This document shows positions 43,908 to 52,931 of a stretch of DNA of 64,000 nt, piece by piece. Position 1 is the first letter of the stretch, and each line of letters starts with the position of its first letter. The position numbers were made by a program, and so were the translations under genes. The notes under the pieces are model-generated. The model saw only the letters and a program-made list of their open reading frames with translations. It made no database searches and was not told where the DNA came from. The DNA is from Serratia plymuthica NBRC 102599 (GTDB lineage Bacteria > Pseudomonadota > Gammaproteobacteria > Enterobacterales > Enterobacteriaceae), in the NCBI RefSeq assembly GCF_001590925.1, contig NZ_BCTU01000001.1:186001-250000 (forward strand), written 5' to 3'.

Positions 43908-45392
43908 ATGGATCGAATCTTAATTCATAAGATGAGATGTAAAATAAAAATGGGTGGGAGACTATCCGGAGAGAAATTACTACACTCTGCTTTATTAGAT
44001 TCTGATAATTTGAAATCTGCTCTTCTCCAGGGTTTTCGTAATAAAACGGCGAAGATATCACTCCGTTTAAATACGCTGGAGCTTAATCTCGGTGCTATTT
44101 CGGTAGCACAATTTGACACGCAGTTTAATCAGCTGCTGGCACAGGCATTTGCACAATGCCTAGCCCGCGAGCATGCGACCATCGGAGGGCCGCAAGAAAT
44201 GAATCTCCAAACTCCTGATATCACCGCGTTTCAGGACTGGCTTCATGAGTGTCATCCCGGCGAAAAAGAGTTGTTTCAACGGGCCCAGGGCTGTTTGCAA
44301 CCCGCCACTCTTAAGTCCTTGATACAGGATAGCCCGGCATACCAGCTTCAGCAGTTGCTGAAGCTGTTACTTGATGGGGGATGGCAGTCCCCGAAAGTGC
44401 TGCCGGTATTTTGGTACGGCCGGGTGACGGCCAGTCGGTTGTCGATAGCCGCTGCATTGTATTTACTCAATAGCCAACGGGGGCATGATTGGCTGATGCA
44501 TCAGCACTCCCCCACAGCCAGCCAGGTGACTGGCTGGGCAAAGGCCATTGCTCGGGGGGAGATCCCCCCTGAACAGGTGGCGCAGTTACTGACCGGCAAC
44601 CGGGCTTCCGATAGCGCATTGCCCGATCAACGAGCTTATTCCCCCTTAGTCGTGATGCGTTGGTTGTTGCCACTATGGCGACAACCCGCCGTGCGCCAGG
44701 CGATTCATCGACTAAAAGGCGGGCGGGGCGTGCAGCACCTTGATGCTTACCTGAGTCGCTGTTTACAACGCCAGGAGGATGATGCCATGCGGGAGGGAAA
44801 AGGGATGCAGTCCGACGCCGGGCAGGTTGCGCTACCGCGAGATAACGCCATATCGCCGAATGCACCGCGCTCGTCGAGTCAGGGTATCAGTAACGCCGGT
44901 TTGCTCCTGCTGTGGCCGCTTTTGCCTCAACTGTTTTCTCAGTTGAGTCTGTGGGAGGAAGAGCAGTTTGTCAGCGATGCTGCGCGGTGGCAGGCCGTGT
45001 ACGGTCTTGACCGACTGGTCTGGGGCGAAGTTAGCCCGACGGAGGAACGGTTGACGTTGAATCAGGTGTTATGTGGGGTGTCCTGCTCAGCCTCCGTACC
45101 GCCGCCCGCCCCACTGAGTCTGTTGCAACAGCAACAGATTGACGACTGGCTGGCCTCTATCGGCCAACAACTTCCCGGTTGGCAAAAATTGAGTCTGACA
45201 GACATTCGGCAATTGTTCTTGCAACGGGCAGGTAAGATCAGCACGCAAGGGGCAGTCCCTCAAATCAGTGTGTGGCCGGAACCCTATGATTTCTTACTCA
45301 GAGATTGGCCGTGGCCAATGACGCTGGCGTCTTTCCCCTGGACTGAACAGCCACTGACTATCGTCTGGCCGCTAACCGATTTCACAGGATAA
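43908..45392 (+). CDS. afp14: eCIS tape-measure-type protein (Afp14-like)
   Basis: A 494-residue protein in the position of Afp14/PVC14. The N-terminus 'DRILIHKMRCKIKMGGRLSGEKLLHSALLDSDNLKSALLQGFRNKTAKISLRLNTLELNLGAISVAQFDTQFNQLLAQAF' has the pattern of the CIS tape-measure family, in which leucine- and glutamine-rich helices set particle length. The C-terminal third (KLSLTDIRQLFLQRAGKI) is also helical. It lies between the fibre and the ATPase genes as expected. A second candidate function is as scaffold for baseplate assembly. Confidence 0.78.
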   Translation: MDRILIHKMRCKIKMGGRLSGEKLLHSALLDSDNLKSALLQGFRNKTAKISLRLNTLELNLGAISVAQFDTQFNQLLAQAFAQCLAREHATIGGPQEMNLQTPDITAFQDWLHECHPGEKELFQRAQGCLQPATLKSLIQDSPAYQLQQLLKLLLDGGWQSPKVLPVFWYGRVTASRLSIAAALYLLNSQRGHDWLMHQHSPTASQVTGWAKAIARGEIPPEQVAQLLTGNRASDSALPDQRAYSPLVVMRWLLPLWRQPAVRQAIHRLKGGRGVQHLDAYLSRCLQRQEDDAMREGKGMQSDAGQVALPRDNAISPNAPRSSSQGISNAGLLLLWPLLPQLFSQLSLWEEEQFVSDAARWQAVYGLDRLVWGEVSPTEERLTLNQVLCGVSCSASVPPPAPLSLLQQQQIDDWLASIGQQLPGWQKLSLTDIRQLFLQRAGKISTQGAVPQISVWPEPYDFLLRDWPWPMTLASFPWTEQPLTIVWPLTDFTG

Positions 45393-45427
45393 ACAGCCGC
45401 TATTTTCTATTCTTATCGGATATCAAC

Positions 45428-45991
45428 ATGACGCTTTCTTCCGCCTTTCAGCCCGTGTTTATTCCGCAGGGTGATTGCCAGCTATCGCTATTGTTTAGCG
45501 AGCTGGAACGTATCGATCTGCTATTACAGCATTATTATTATTGCCATTCACCGCGTCACGAGGGTTTTAACGCGTTTCTGCTCAGCGAAGAGGAGGTTGA
45601 GGCGCGAATGCAACACCCCGTCGGCAGGCCTCATTGGGCCAGCGTCACACAACCGGTATACCGGGCGGGAAACGGGCAACCATTGTTAACCGAAGGCTTA
45701 ACTGACCTGATTAATCGCTTCGAACTCACTGACTTTGAACGAGACACGGTGTTACTGGGATTGCTGCTCCATTTTGACAGCCATTATTATGAGCTGTTTT
45801 CCTGGATCCAGGAGGGAAAGCAAAGTCAACTGCCCAGTTTTTCATTGGCCCTAACGCTATTTTGCCCTTCAGACAGGGAAAAGCGGGCACAGCAAGCCAG
45901 TTTTCTGCATCAGGCGCCGTTAATGAGCTGTCAGCTATTAACGATTGAGGAGAATAAAAAAATCCGGCATGGAGCCAAACCCGCTTTATGA
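45428..45991 (+). CDS. afp15: N-terminal part of eCIS ATPase (Afp15) as a separate frame
   Basis: A 187-residue frame with 'LSLLFSELERIDLLLQHYYY' and 'QPLLTEGLTDLINRFELTDFERDTVLLGLLLHFDSHYYELFSWIQ', the N-terminal non-ATPase part of Afp15/PVC15-type proteins. It stops on an ATGA shared with the next frame, which carries the AAA+ domain. The two together are 696 residues, about the length of one intact Afp15, and the junction HGAKPAL / MTDSSVYHFLLGHH joins without a gap. So either a one-base deletion split the gene, or the two parts are translated separately by stop-start coupling. No slippery heptamer is visible at the junction. Confidence 0.65.
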   Translation: MTLSSAFQPVFIPQGDCQLSLLFSELERIDLLLQHYYYCHSPRHEGFNAFLLSEEEVEARMQHPVGRPHWASVTQPVYRAGNGQPLLTEGLTDLINRFELTDFERDTVLLGLLLHFDSHYYELFSWIQEGKQSQLPSFSLALTLFCPSDREKRAQQASFLHQAPLMSCQLLTIEENKKIRHGAKPAL

Positions 45992-47517
45992 CCGACAGCA
46001 GTGTGTACCATTTTTTACTCGGGCATCATTATTTGGCTCCGGCGTTAGCGTCGTGGGCTGAATGGTCACCCCCTCCAGCGTTGCCGTTTTATCCTGCCGG
46101 CTTAAAACACGCGCTGGCAGGCGTGTTACTGACTGACGATATTGAGCCGCGCCCCGTGGTGTTGCTGCGTGGTATGCCGGGTAGCGCCAGAGCCCATGCG
46201 GTGTCGAGCATTTTTGCCTCTGAAAACCGGCAGACGCTGCAGGTTGATATCGATAAGTGCACCGAGAGTGATGACGATGCGCTGCTACTGCATTTAACCT
46301 GTCTGATGCGCGAAGCCCGTATGCGCGGCGCGGGTATGGTGATCCGCAACCTGCAGGCACGGATGGAAAAGAGCACGTCACTGCCGGAGAGGTTATCTGA
46401 GCACCTGAACCAGCCGGGATTAAGGGTGGTGTGCCTGGTCGAACCCTATGCCCCGCCTTTATGGCTGAAAAAGACGCCCATATTGCAGACAGAGATGCCG
46501 GTGTTGACGCATGAGGAAAAAACGCACCTGCTCAGGGATTGCCTGCCGGAACGACGTGCGGCGGATATGGACCTTATCAGTCTCAGCCAGCGCTACACCT
46601 TTACCCCGGAAAGCCTGCCGCTGATTGTGCAAGAGGCCGAACTGTATCGGCAGCAACGCGACCCGGCGGATATTCTGCAACAGTGTGATATTCGTCAGGC
46701 GCTCAATTTACGCACCCAGCAGAACTTTGGCTCGTTAGCGCAAAGAATTACGCCGAGACGGACATTAAGCGACCTGTTGGTGTCAGAGAGTCTCTTACAG
46801 CAACTCCAGGAGATGTTGACGGCCATCCGATATCGGGAAAAAGTCCTGGCCGGCGGTTTTAAAGATAAGGTGGGCTATGGCGTCGGGATTAGCGCGCTGT
46901 TCTACGGCGACTCGGGAACCGGGAAAACCATGGCGGCGGAAGTGCTCGCCCATACCTTGGGGGTAGATTTAATCAAGGTTGACCTCTCCACGGTAATTAA
47001 TAAATACATTGGTGAAACCGAGAAAAACCTCTCCCGTATCTTTGATTTGGCAGAGCAGGACGCCGGTATCTTGTTTTTTGATGAGGCCGACGCCTTATTT
47101 GGCAAGCGCAGTGAAACCAAGGATGCCCATGACCGGCATGCCAATATTGAGGTGTCTTATCTGTTACAACGGCTAGAGAATTTTCCTGGGTTGGTTGTTT
47201 TATCCACCAATAACCGCAGCCATCTCGACAGTGCATTTAATCGGCGCTTTACCTTTATTACCCGCTTTGCTTATCCGGATGAAACGCTGCGGCATAAAAT
47301 GTGGCAAAAAATATGGCCGAAGAATATCAAAATATCACCGGACGTTGATTTTGAAAAATTAGCGCAGCGAGCAAATATCACCGGCGCCAATATCAGGAAT
47401 ATTGCCCTACTAGCCTCTTTCTTTGCCGAAGAAAGTGATAATCAGGAAGTCAGTCACCGTCATATCGACGCGGCGCTAACCCGTGAGCTGGCCAAAACAG
47501 GGCGGCTGGCTATTTAA
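45988..47517 (+). CDS. afp15: AAA+ ATPase of the eCIS (Afp15-like), C-terminal part
   Basis: A 509-residue AAA+ ATPase. Walker A GDSGTGKT is near residues 305-312, Walker B ILFFDEADALFG near 361-367, the sensor/arginine region 'STNNRSHLDSAFNRRFTFITRFAYPD' follows, and 'TGANIRNIALLASFFAEE' is the C-terminal lid. The N-terminal 240 residues are a second, degenerate ATPase-like module with no clear P-loop. In Afp/PVC this ATPase is needed for assembly or loading of toxin. It starts 4 bases inside the preceding frame's stop, and the two parts probably arose from one gene. Confidence 0.87.
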   Translation: MTDSSVYHFLLGHHYLAPALASWAEWSPPPALPFYPAGLKHALAGVLLTDDIEPRPVVLLRGMPGSARAHAVSSIFASENRQTLQVDIDKCTESDDDALLLHLTCLMREARMRGAGMVIRNLQARMEKSTSLPERLSEHLNQPGLRVVCLVEPYAPPLWLKKTPILQTEMPVLTHEEKTHLLRDCLPERRAADMDLISLSQRYTFTPESLPLIVQEAELYRQQRDPADILQQCDIRQALNLRTQQNFGSLAQRITPRRTLSDLLVSESLLQQLQEMLTAIRYREKVLAGGFKDKVGYGVGISALFYGDSGTGKTMAAEVLAHTLGVDLIKVDLSTVINKYIGETEKNLSRIFDLAEQDAGILFFDEADALFGKRSETKDAHDRHANIEVSYLLQRLENFPGLVVLSTNNRSHLDSAFNRRFTFITRFAYPDETLRHKMWQKIWPKNIKISPDVDFEKLAQRANITGANIRNIALLASFFAEESDNQEVSHRHIDAALTRELAKTGRLAI

Positions 47518-47592
47518 CCTGCTGACTGAATACCCCGTGTCAATAACTCATCATGGACAGTGATGATTGACTATTAATGCAGAGGAACGAGT

Positions 47593-48474
47593 ATGTCTAA
47601 TTATCAAACGCTGGTCGACGTGAATAACGCGATGAACAAGATGCTGCGCGCCTATGTGAATGAGGCGGTGGCGATCCGCTTTGATTTACCGGATGTGGAT
47701 GCTGCGCAGTCCGATGCCGCGATAAGTGTGTTTCTTTATGATATCCACGAAGATCTGCAGCTGCGTACTGCAGAATCCCGCGGATTTAATGCCGCCGCGG
47801 GTCGGTTATCACCCGGTTGGGTCAACGTGAAGTGCAACTATCTCATTACCTATTGGGAATCAACCGGCCCCGCCACGGATGCCGGCAACCCGGACAGCCA
47901 GCCCGACAACCAGGCCATCCAGGTGATGTCCCAGGTTTTGGCGGCGTTGATTAACAACCGCCAGTTAGCGGATATCCCCGGGGCTTATACGCAGGTTATG
48001 CCGCCCAAAGAAAACCTGAACAGCCTGGGTAACTTCTGGCAATCGTTGGGCAATCGTCCGCGCCTTTCACTCAACTATTGTGTCACCGTACCGATTAGCC
48101 TGAGTGATAAAGGCGAGGAGGTGACCCCGGTTAAATCCTTGTCTACCACCGTTGAGCCAAAAGCGCCCGTTTCTCCACAGGCCATTTCCGATGTCCTGCG
48201 GGAAAGGCTGGTTGTGGCGATAGGAGGTGATTATGATGCCCATCTTGCCGTGACGCACGTCATTCTGGATGTATTGCCGCTTACCACTCAGAGCGGGAGT
48301 ACTGCTGATATCAGGGTGTCGTTGCGGGTTTCAGGTATGACGCGGACAGATTATCTTGCGCCGATGAACAGGGTTTTTGATGAATGGGAAAAGGGTGAGG
48401 TTGCGACGGTCACGCCCGATGGCTATCGTATTTATATCAATGAAGTTGATAAAACCGGCCTGACGGGGATTTAA
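47593..48474 (+). CDS. afp16: eCIS tube/sheath terminator (Afp16, DUF4255-like)
   Basis: A 293-residue protein of the DUF4255/Afp16 family: 'SNYQTLVDVNNAMNKMLRAYVNEAVAIRFDLPDVDAAQSDAAISVFLYDIHEDLQLRTAESRGFNAAAGRLSPGWVNVKCNYLITYWESTGP' matches, and 'RLSLNYCVTVPISL' is the central strand. It caps the tube end and stops elongation, which fixes particle length. It is the last structural gene; everything after it up to the tRNA gene is cargo or debris. The gap after afp15 is 75 bases with no hairpin. Confidence 0.9.
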   Translation: MSNYQTLVDVNNAMNKMLRAYVNEAVAIRFDLPDVDAAQSDAAISVFLYDIHEDLQLRTAESRGFNAAAGRLSPGWVNVKCNYLITYWESTGPATDAGNPDSQPDNQAIQVMSQVLAALINNRQLADIPGAYTQVMPPKENLNSLGNFWQSLGNRPRLSLNYCVTVPISLSDKGEEVTPVKSLSTTVEPKAPVSPQAISDVLRERLVVAIGGDYDAHLAVTHVILDVLPLTTQSGSTADIRVSLRVSGMTRTDYLAPMNRVFDEWEKGEVATVTPDGYRIYINEVDKTGLTGI

Positions 48475-48631
48475 ATACATTTTATTCTGGCATTACCATT
48501 ACGAAAAAACTTGAAAATAACGAGGGCATTTTATGCGTAACCAATAACCTTTACCCAAAAGAAATCGAAACCGATGCAAGCTCCGCTTGCTAAAGAGGAC
48601 GAGTCCTTCAAGGCGTTTGAGGACGAGATGC

Positions 48632-48991
48632 ATGATGAGGATAAAAATCGTATATGCCGATAGTCTGGATGTTATAACCAAAGTTGTAAACAGCATTCAC
48701 GACAGTGTCGACAATACGATTAATCTCTCTCGAGCAGTGCGAGCCCTTGCCAAGAATGGCTCTAACATTCTGATCACTCATACTACGTCAGCGTTCTCTG
48801 GCCTGGCAGGATCAACGCTCGGAGCAGTAGTAGGGACATTGATTTTTCCTGGTGGCGGCACTGCTGTTGGGGCCGCAGTCGGTGGCCTAAGTGCAGGGAT
48901 CGCAAGCAAAGAATTAACCAAAAGAGTTCTTGAGAAGACGCCTCTGAAAAAACAAACGATTGCAAACATCAATATCCCAACAGGGAATTGA
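48632..48991 (+). CDS. Small glycine-zipper membrane protein, candidate cargo or immunity
   Basis: A 119-residue frame: a helical N-part (DVITKVVNSIHDSVDNTINLSRAVRALAKNGSN) and a glycine-zipper hydrophobic stretch (FSGLAGSTLGAVVGTLIFPGGGTAVGAAVGGLSAGIASKEL), reminiscent of pore- or membrane-inserting bacteriocin or toxin parts. GAGGA lies eight bases before the ATG at 48632. Just upstream, a different frame from 48574 encodes MQAPLAKEDESFKAFEDEMHDEDK and stops at 48663; losing one A in the A-run at about 48645 would join it to this frame, so the gene may be frameshifted. No homologue recognised. Its place between afp16 and the main toxin suggests cargo; this is inference. Confidence 0.5.
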   Translation: MMRIKIVYADSLDVITKVVNSIHDSVDNTINLSRAVRALAKNGSNILITHTTSAFSGLAGSTLGAVVGTLIFPGGGTAVGAAVGGLSAGIASKELTKRVLEKTPLKKQTIANINIPTGN

Positions 48992-49045
48992 ACATACTCA
49001 CGACTCCATTCTCCGGTCAGGTTTATTTACGGTCAAAATTCTTAT

Positions 49046-49443
49046 TTGAGCAACAACAATAGCACCAAGAAGAATCTTGCCGTTATGGGGGTTAAAAAGG
49101 CGATAGATGAAGCGACGGGGTTGTCGTTACCTGTCGGGGATCTCGCAAACTTTGCCCTTCAGGCAAAAGAGCTGTGCGATGGTGAAATAGGAATTAAAAA
49201 ATCAAGAAAATTGAAAAAATATTTGAAGTGATTGAGTCTATTATAACCATGGAGGGGGATGATGACGTACAGAATCGTTTCGAATTTCTTGGTAAAGAGA
49301 AAATAAGAAGAGAGGGTGTGCTTAACACTATCAAGCGTGAAAAAGTAAGTGGCGAAGGTATATCAAATTCTGTGGCGCATATGGAAAACAGGAAAAAAGA
49401 TACACAAAGAATGCTACTCAACTTTCAGTCTGGAGGATATTGA
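49046..49443 (+). pseudogene. Small helical protein split by a homopolymer frameshift
   Basis: Two frames join at an A6 run near 49194-49199. The first (from a TTG at 49046) gives STKKNLAVMGVKKAIDEATGLSLPVGDLANFALQAKELCDGEIGI; one extra A would continue into KKIKKIEKIFEVIESIITMEGDDDVQNRFEFLGKEKIRREGVLNTIKREK to the stop at 49443, a protein of about 130 residues. The frameshift is at a homopolymer, so it may be a sequencing error, a phase-variable switch or true decay. Not recognised. Its position in the cargo zone suggests an effector, partner or immunity protein. Confidence 0.45.
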
Positions 49444-49837
49444 ATAGGTTTTTCGCGTTAAGACATCGTCATGTGATATTGCATGGCGGCGTAAAGAGAA
49501 ACGGAGTTGATTTAAGGGGGTTGTTATAAATGGTTGGATGAGTTATGAGTGAGGAAGAAATTAAGCTGAATTAAGGCTGGCATGTAGAATGACTCATGGA
49601 TTAATTTTCGGCTAAGCAGTGACGTAATTACTAGCGAGAACAGCAGTAAATGGATGGGGCTATGCTGAACCATAACATTGTCAGGTTTTTTGGAACTTGA
49701 TAATAAACCAATTTAGACCTTAGCAGATAAGGTTAACTGTCAACTCGGTTTTTTATCAAGAACATTTCCCTTACCTTTTTATATCAATCAGTGGCGGCCA
49801 CTCCTATACACATTTTTCACCTAGAGGAGATATATCG
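49444..49837. other. Non-coding gap before the large toxin gene
   Basis: A 394-base gap, AT-rich, with no supported gene. Only short unsupported frames are present. No hairpin or operator was recognised. It may carry the promoter for the toxin gene, whose start has a GAGGAGAT ribosome site. Confidence 0.45.
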
Positions 49838-52579
49838 ATGCCAACAGAAAATCCACAATTACAGCCGGCGATCGACGAGTTTAATAAAGCCATTATCCGC
49901 GCGGCAGAGTATGAAGGAAATATTGAAAATATTATTCGGGATAAGGTTGACAGACTTTTCCCCGCGGCAGGTAAATCTCTAAAAGAGAATGTAGTTGCCC
50001 AGGCGGTAGAAAAAATAGCTGAGGCAAACCAGGCATTTGAGTTTAATCATCTGGGTAACGATCTGCTTGAGTTCCCCGCGGTGGAATATATCGCACGCTC
50101 TTTTTTACGGCGAACGCTGGAAAAGATGGCTATTGTTCAGGCGCGCGATCCCGCATTTTCCATAGCAAAAAACAATCCGGATGCCGGGATTGGTTTCCTG
50201 GACGGGTGGAGCAGCGATAACGCGGAATGGGCAAAGCAAATGAACGCATTGCTGAATGAAAGCAAGGTTAATGCCCGCGTGTTGACCAGCCTGGCATACA
50301 GCTATATCCGCCCTTTTCGCAACCCACAGACATTGCGCAAGCTTGGGGGGGAAGCTAATGAGCCTTTGCTGAACAGCAAAGAAGCCAACCCGCGTTTGGA
50401 TATTTTTGCCAGCTCAACGGCGGGGGCGCCGCCGGTCATGTCGAAGCCGATCACCACTCAGCCTCACGGCTGGCCGTGGCTAAAATACGTTGACTGGAAC
50501 GCTGCAGAAGCATTGGGCAACAAAACGTCCCCGGATTTAATTGGCGGCCGGCAAAGCAGCGATCCGCATAAAGGGACGGGCTTCAAGTTTAAGGGCATGT
50601 TGCAGGCGATAAAGCCACCGCCGTATCGACGCCATTCATTCTCCCTCAGGGAACGCGACGAACATGAATCGGGGTACGGCGGCTTCGTTATCAACGATAA
50701 GTCGATGACCTCTATAGGGGCAGAAAAACCGTTGGTGGTGAACTGGCGTCAGCAGAATATGAATAAAAAACTGCCGATGTTTTCCGGCCCATCCAGCACC
50801 ACGTCCTATATGTATGAAATTGCCCGTTTGCTGAATCTGCCTACTGCTGAAGCACAGGCATTCAGGCTGCTTTTGTTGGGCTGGATGATCCAGGCGCGCG
50901 ATCACAGTTTTACCGAGATTATGGGGGCGCTGGATGCTTATGCCATGGAGTTTGATGAGCAGGGGCCCACGTCCGTACCCAGCGATGCGAAAATGGTCTG
51001 GGGAGCCAGACAAAACGGCGACTGGCTGCGCGCCTATGAAGATTTGGTGACTGAGGATATTGACCTGCCCGAGCTGGAAGCCAAAACCCTTATTCTCGAG
51101 GGGCAAGCGATCCACTTGCCGGCGCAGGGCGCCGTTCACATCAGTCGGGGTGAGTTTGACCAGTTCATTACCGCTGGCAGGGGATATCCGGCGCAATATA
51201 CTTCAGATGACTACTTGTTGAAAATAGGTGAGGCGGCTGCCGGTGGGGGGGAAGCAGAAGATATGTCCGGGCTGGCGTCAGAACGGATCCTGTATGCACC
51301 GCAAAACATGGAAGATCTCAAACTCTATAATGTGCAAGAGCGAGTGCTACCGCCGCGTCCTGCGCAGGGCTCCGCCCGCACACCTTTTCTGGATGCGGAA
51401 AAAGACGCGGTGGTCACGGCCTGGCTTGACGCTTTACCTGAGGCTAAACGCGCGAGTATGCTCAAGAGTGCGGCCTCGCTCCTGGCTGAGTCCACGCAAA
51501 AAGATTCCCTGGGTCATGTGTTCAATTACGGCAACCGCAACGATATCTGGGAGGTGTTCCTGACACCGCCGGGGACGCATATGCTGGCCGGTCAACTGAA
51601 GCTGGATCCGCTTTATCACAGAGAAGGTCCGTTTGTGAATTTGCTGGAACGCGTGGCAACAGAAAAGACGCCGCAGGCACGTGCCAGTTGCCTGCTTGAT
51701 GTTATCGGCGACAGCAAACAGAATCAGGATATTTTACTTAAAGGGATGCTGCTGGCCGTCACCCGCTTCTACACCGCCAACGGGGCCAATGTGATCAACC
51801 CGGGTTACGGCGGGTTCGCGCCGCCGAAAAATGCGGGGGAGATGGAGAGTAGGCTGCAAGCTCTGCTGAAGAGAAATCAATACCTCTCTTCCGGACAGCG
51901 CTCACAGGCAAAAAGTGAGTATCGCCAAACGGTTGAACTGCTCCATAGGGCGCTTGAGTCGCCGATGTTTGAACGGTATTCCGGCACGCTCTGGCACGGC
52001 AGCCATGTCGCCGTGGCTGAGGCGTTGCTTGAGCAGGGCAACGATGCCCGGTTCCCGGGGTTTATGAGTACCACTTACGATCCGGCGGTAGCCAAGAGTT
52101 ATATGGCGAAAGGGGCGCTGATTGTGGTTAAACCCGGGGAGGTCAGCGGATCGTTGGTTGAAGGGATCAGTAATGCTCCGGGCGAGAAAGAAGTGCTGTT
52201 TCCTGAGGGGACACCGTTTAGCGTTGAAAAAAACTATGTGCTGCATCTTGAAAAAGGTTATCCGCCAGAAGTCAATACAAAGATGAAGCAAAGGAGCTTC
52301 GATTTTGAGGTGGCTCGCGGGACGAAGCCGCCTTACGTTAATATTCGGGTGACAGCGCCCGGACAGACCGACGGTAGCGACCCTGAGGGTGAGTGTGAGC
52401 TGGCATCGCTGATTGAACAGCTCAAAACCGGCAGCGTCGAGGGGCTGGAGTCGGAGACCAAAGTGGTGGTGCTCAGGCCGAAGGCGTCAAAAGAGGATGA
52501 GGTGTCAGCTGAGGAAGCGGATGCCGTCTTGCCGATCCCTGGAGCGAAAAAACCACAGGCGCAAATGATCGCGCGGTGA
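49838..52579 (+). CDS. Large eCIS cargo protein with C-terminal ADP-ribosyltransferase-like domain
   Basis: A 913-residue protein with no signal peptide, directly after the eCIS operon. The first 700 residues are not recognised; they start MPTENPQLQPAIDEFNKAIIRAAEYEGN and are mostly helical. The C-terminal part carries ADP-ribosyltransferase-like motifs: FERYSGTLWHGSH (His at about residue 720), FPGFMSTTYDPAVAKSYM (Ser-Thr-Thr, about 744-746) and EKEVLFPEGTPFSV (Glu-Lys-Glu, about 783-785). STT and ExE fit the R-S-E class of toxins, but the Arg of that class is replaced by His within LWHGS, which is the PARP-type motif. The last 80 residues (from about VTAPGQTDGSDP) are acidic and low-complexity. 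It is the likely payload injected into target cells. Enzyme activity and target are inference. Confidence 0.7.
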   Translation: MPTENPQLQPAIDEFNKAIIRAAEYEGNIENIIRDKVDRLFPAAGKSLKENVVAQAVEKIAEANQAFEFNHLGNDLLEFPAVEYIARSFLRRTLEKMAIVQARDPAFSIAKNNPDAGIGFLDGWSSDNAEWAKQMNALLNESKVNARVLTSLAYSYIRPFRNPQTLRKLGGEANEPLLNSKEANPRLDIFASSTAGAPPVMSKPITTQPHGWPWLKYVDWNAAEALGNKTSPDLIGGRQSSDPHKGTGFKFKGMLQAIKPPPYRRHSFSLRERDEHESGYGGFVINDKSMTSIGAEKPLVVNWRQQNMNKKLPMFSGPSSTTSYMYEIARLLNLPTAEAQAFRLLLLGWMIQARDHSFTEIMGALDAYAMEFDEQGPTSVPSDAKMVWGARQNGDWLRAYEDLVTEDIDLPELEAKTLILEGQAIHLPAQGAVHISRGEFDQFITAGRGYPAQYTSDDYLLKIGEAAAGGGEAEDMSGLASERILYAPQNMEDLKLYNVQERVLPPRPAQGSARTPFLDAEKDAVVTAWLDALPEAKRASMLKSAASLLAESTQKDSLGHVFNYGNRNDIWEVFLTPPGTHMLAGQLKLDPLYHREGPFVNLLERVATEKTPQARASCLLDVIGDSKQNQDILLKGMLLAVTRFYTANGANVINPGYGGFAPPKNAGEMESRLQALLKRNQYLSSGQRSQAKSEYRQTVELLHRALESPMFERYSGTLWHGSHVAVAEALLEQGNDARFPGFMSTTYDPAVAKSYMAKGALIVVKPGEVSGSLVEGISNAPGEKEVLFPEGTPFSVEKNYVLHLEKGYPPEVNTKMKQRSFDFEVARGTKPPYVNIRVTAPGQTDGSDPEGECELASLIEQLKTGSVEGLESETKVVVLRPKASKEDEVSAEEADAVLPIPGAKKPQAQMIAR

Positions 52580-52788
52580 TGACGGCGATGGGACACGCCC
52601 ACGCTCTCCAACGCCAAAAGCCAGGAGAGGGGATGGCGTGGATGGAGACTACAGGCCACTTCGCAACTATTTGACCTTCATCAGGCAATGACGATTTCTA
52701 CACTGAAAAAAATGAGTACAGAGCTAAACTTTTATTTTTAAGTAAATTTATATGAAAAGGAGTATGAAATGGGGTTAAAAACATTGTG

Positions 52789-52899
52789 ATTTTCGGTATC
52801 GCTTCCTGGCTGAAAGCACTGAAGAACGACAAGTGCTATATTTTCAAGGCCGCCAGCGCGGCATCCAAAGCGCATCGTTATTTGCTGGATAAAATCTGA
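52789..52899 (+). pseudogene. ArdC-like antirestriction protein, C-terminal remnant
   Basis: One frame reads IASWLKALKNDKCYIFKAASAASKAHRYLLDKI to a stop at 52897-52899. It resembles the C-terminus of ArdC-like antirestriction proteins (I-x-x-WL-x-x-LK-x-DKR-x-IF-x-AA-x-x-AQ-A-x-YL), which ride on plasmids and integrative elements. Only these 36 residues remain and no start precedes them. It lies 73 bases from the tRNA-Asn 3' end, where a mobile element's border would be. Confidence 0.5.
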
Positions 52900-52931
52900 G
52901 TCTGTTAGAGATTCACCAATCACACCAAAGC

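Noticed and set aside
30072..48474. Type VI secretion system or ordinary prophage
   Set aside because: VgrG, sheath and gp25-like genes would fit, but TssJ/L/M membrane-complex genes are absent, as are capsid, terminase and integrase genes. Three sheaths, two tube proteins and an AAA+ ATPase in this order define an Afp/PVC-type eCIS.
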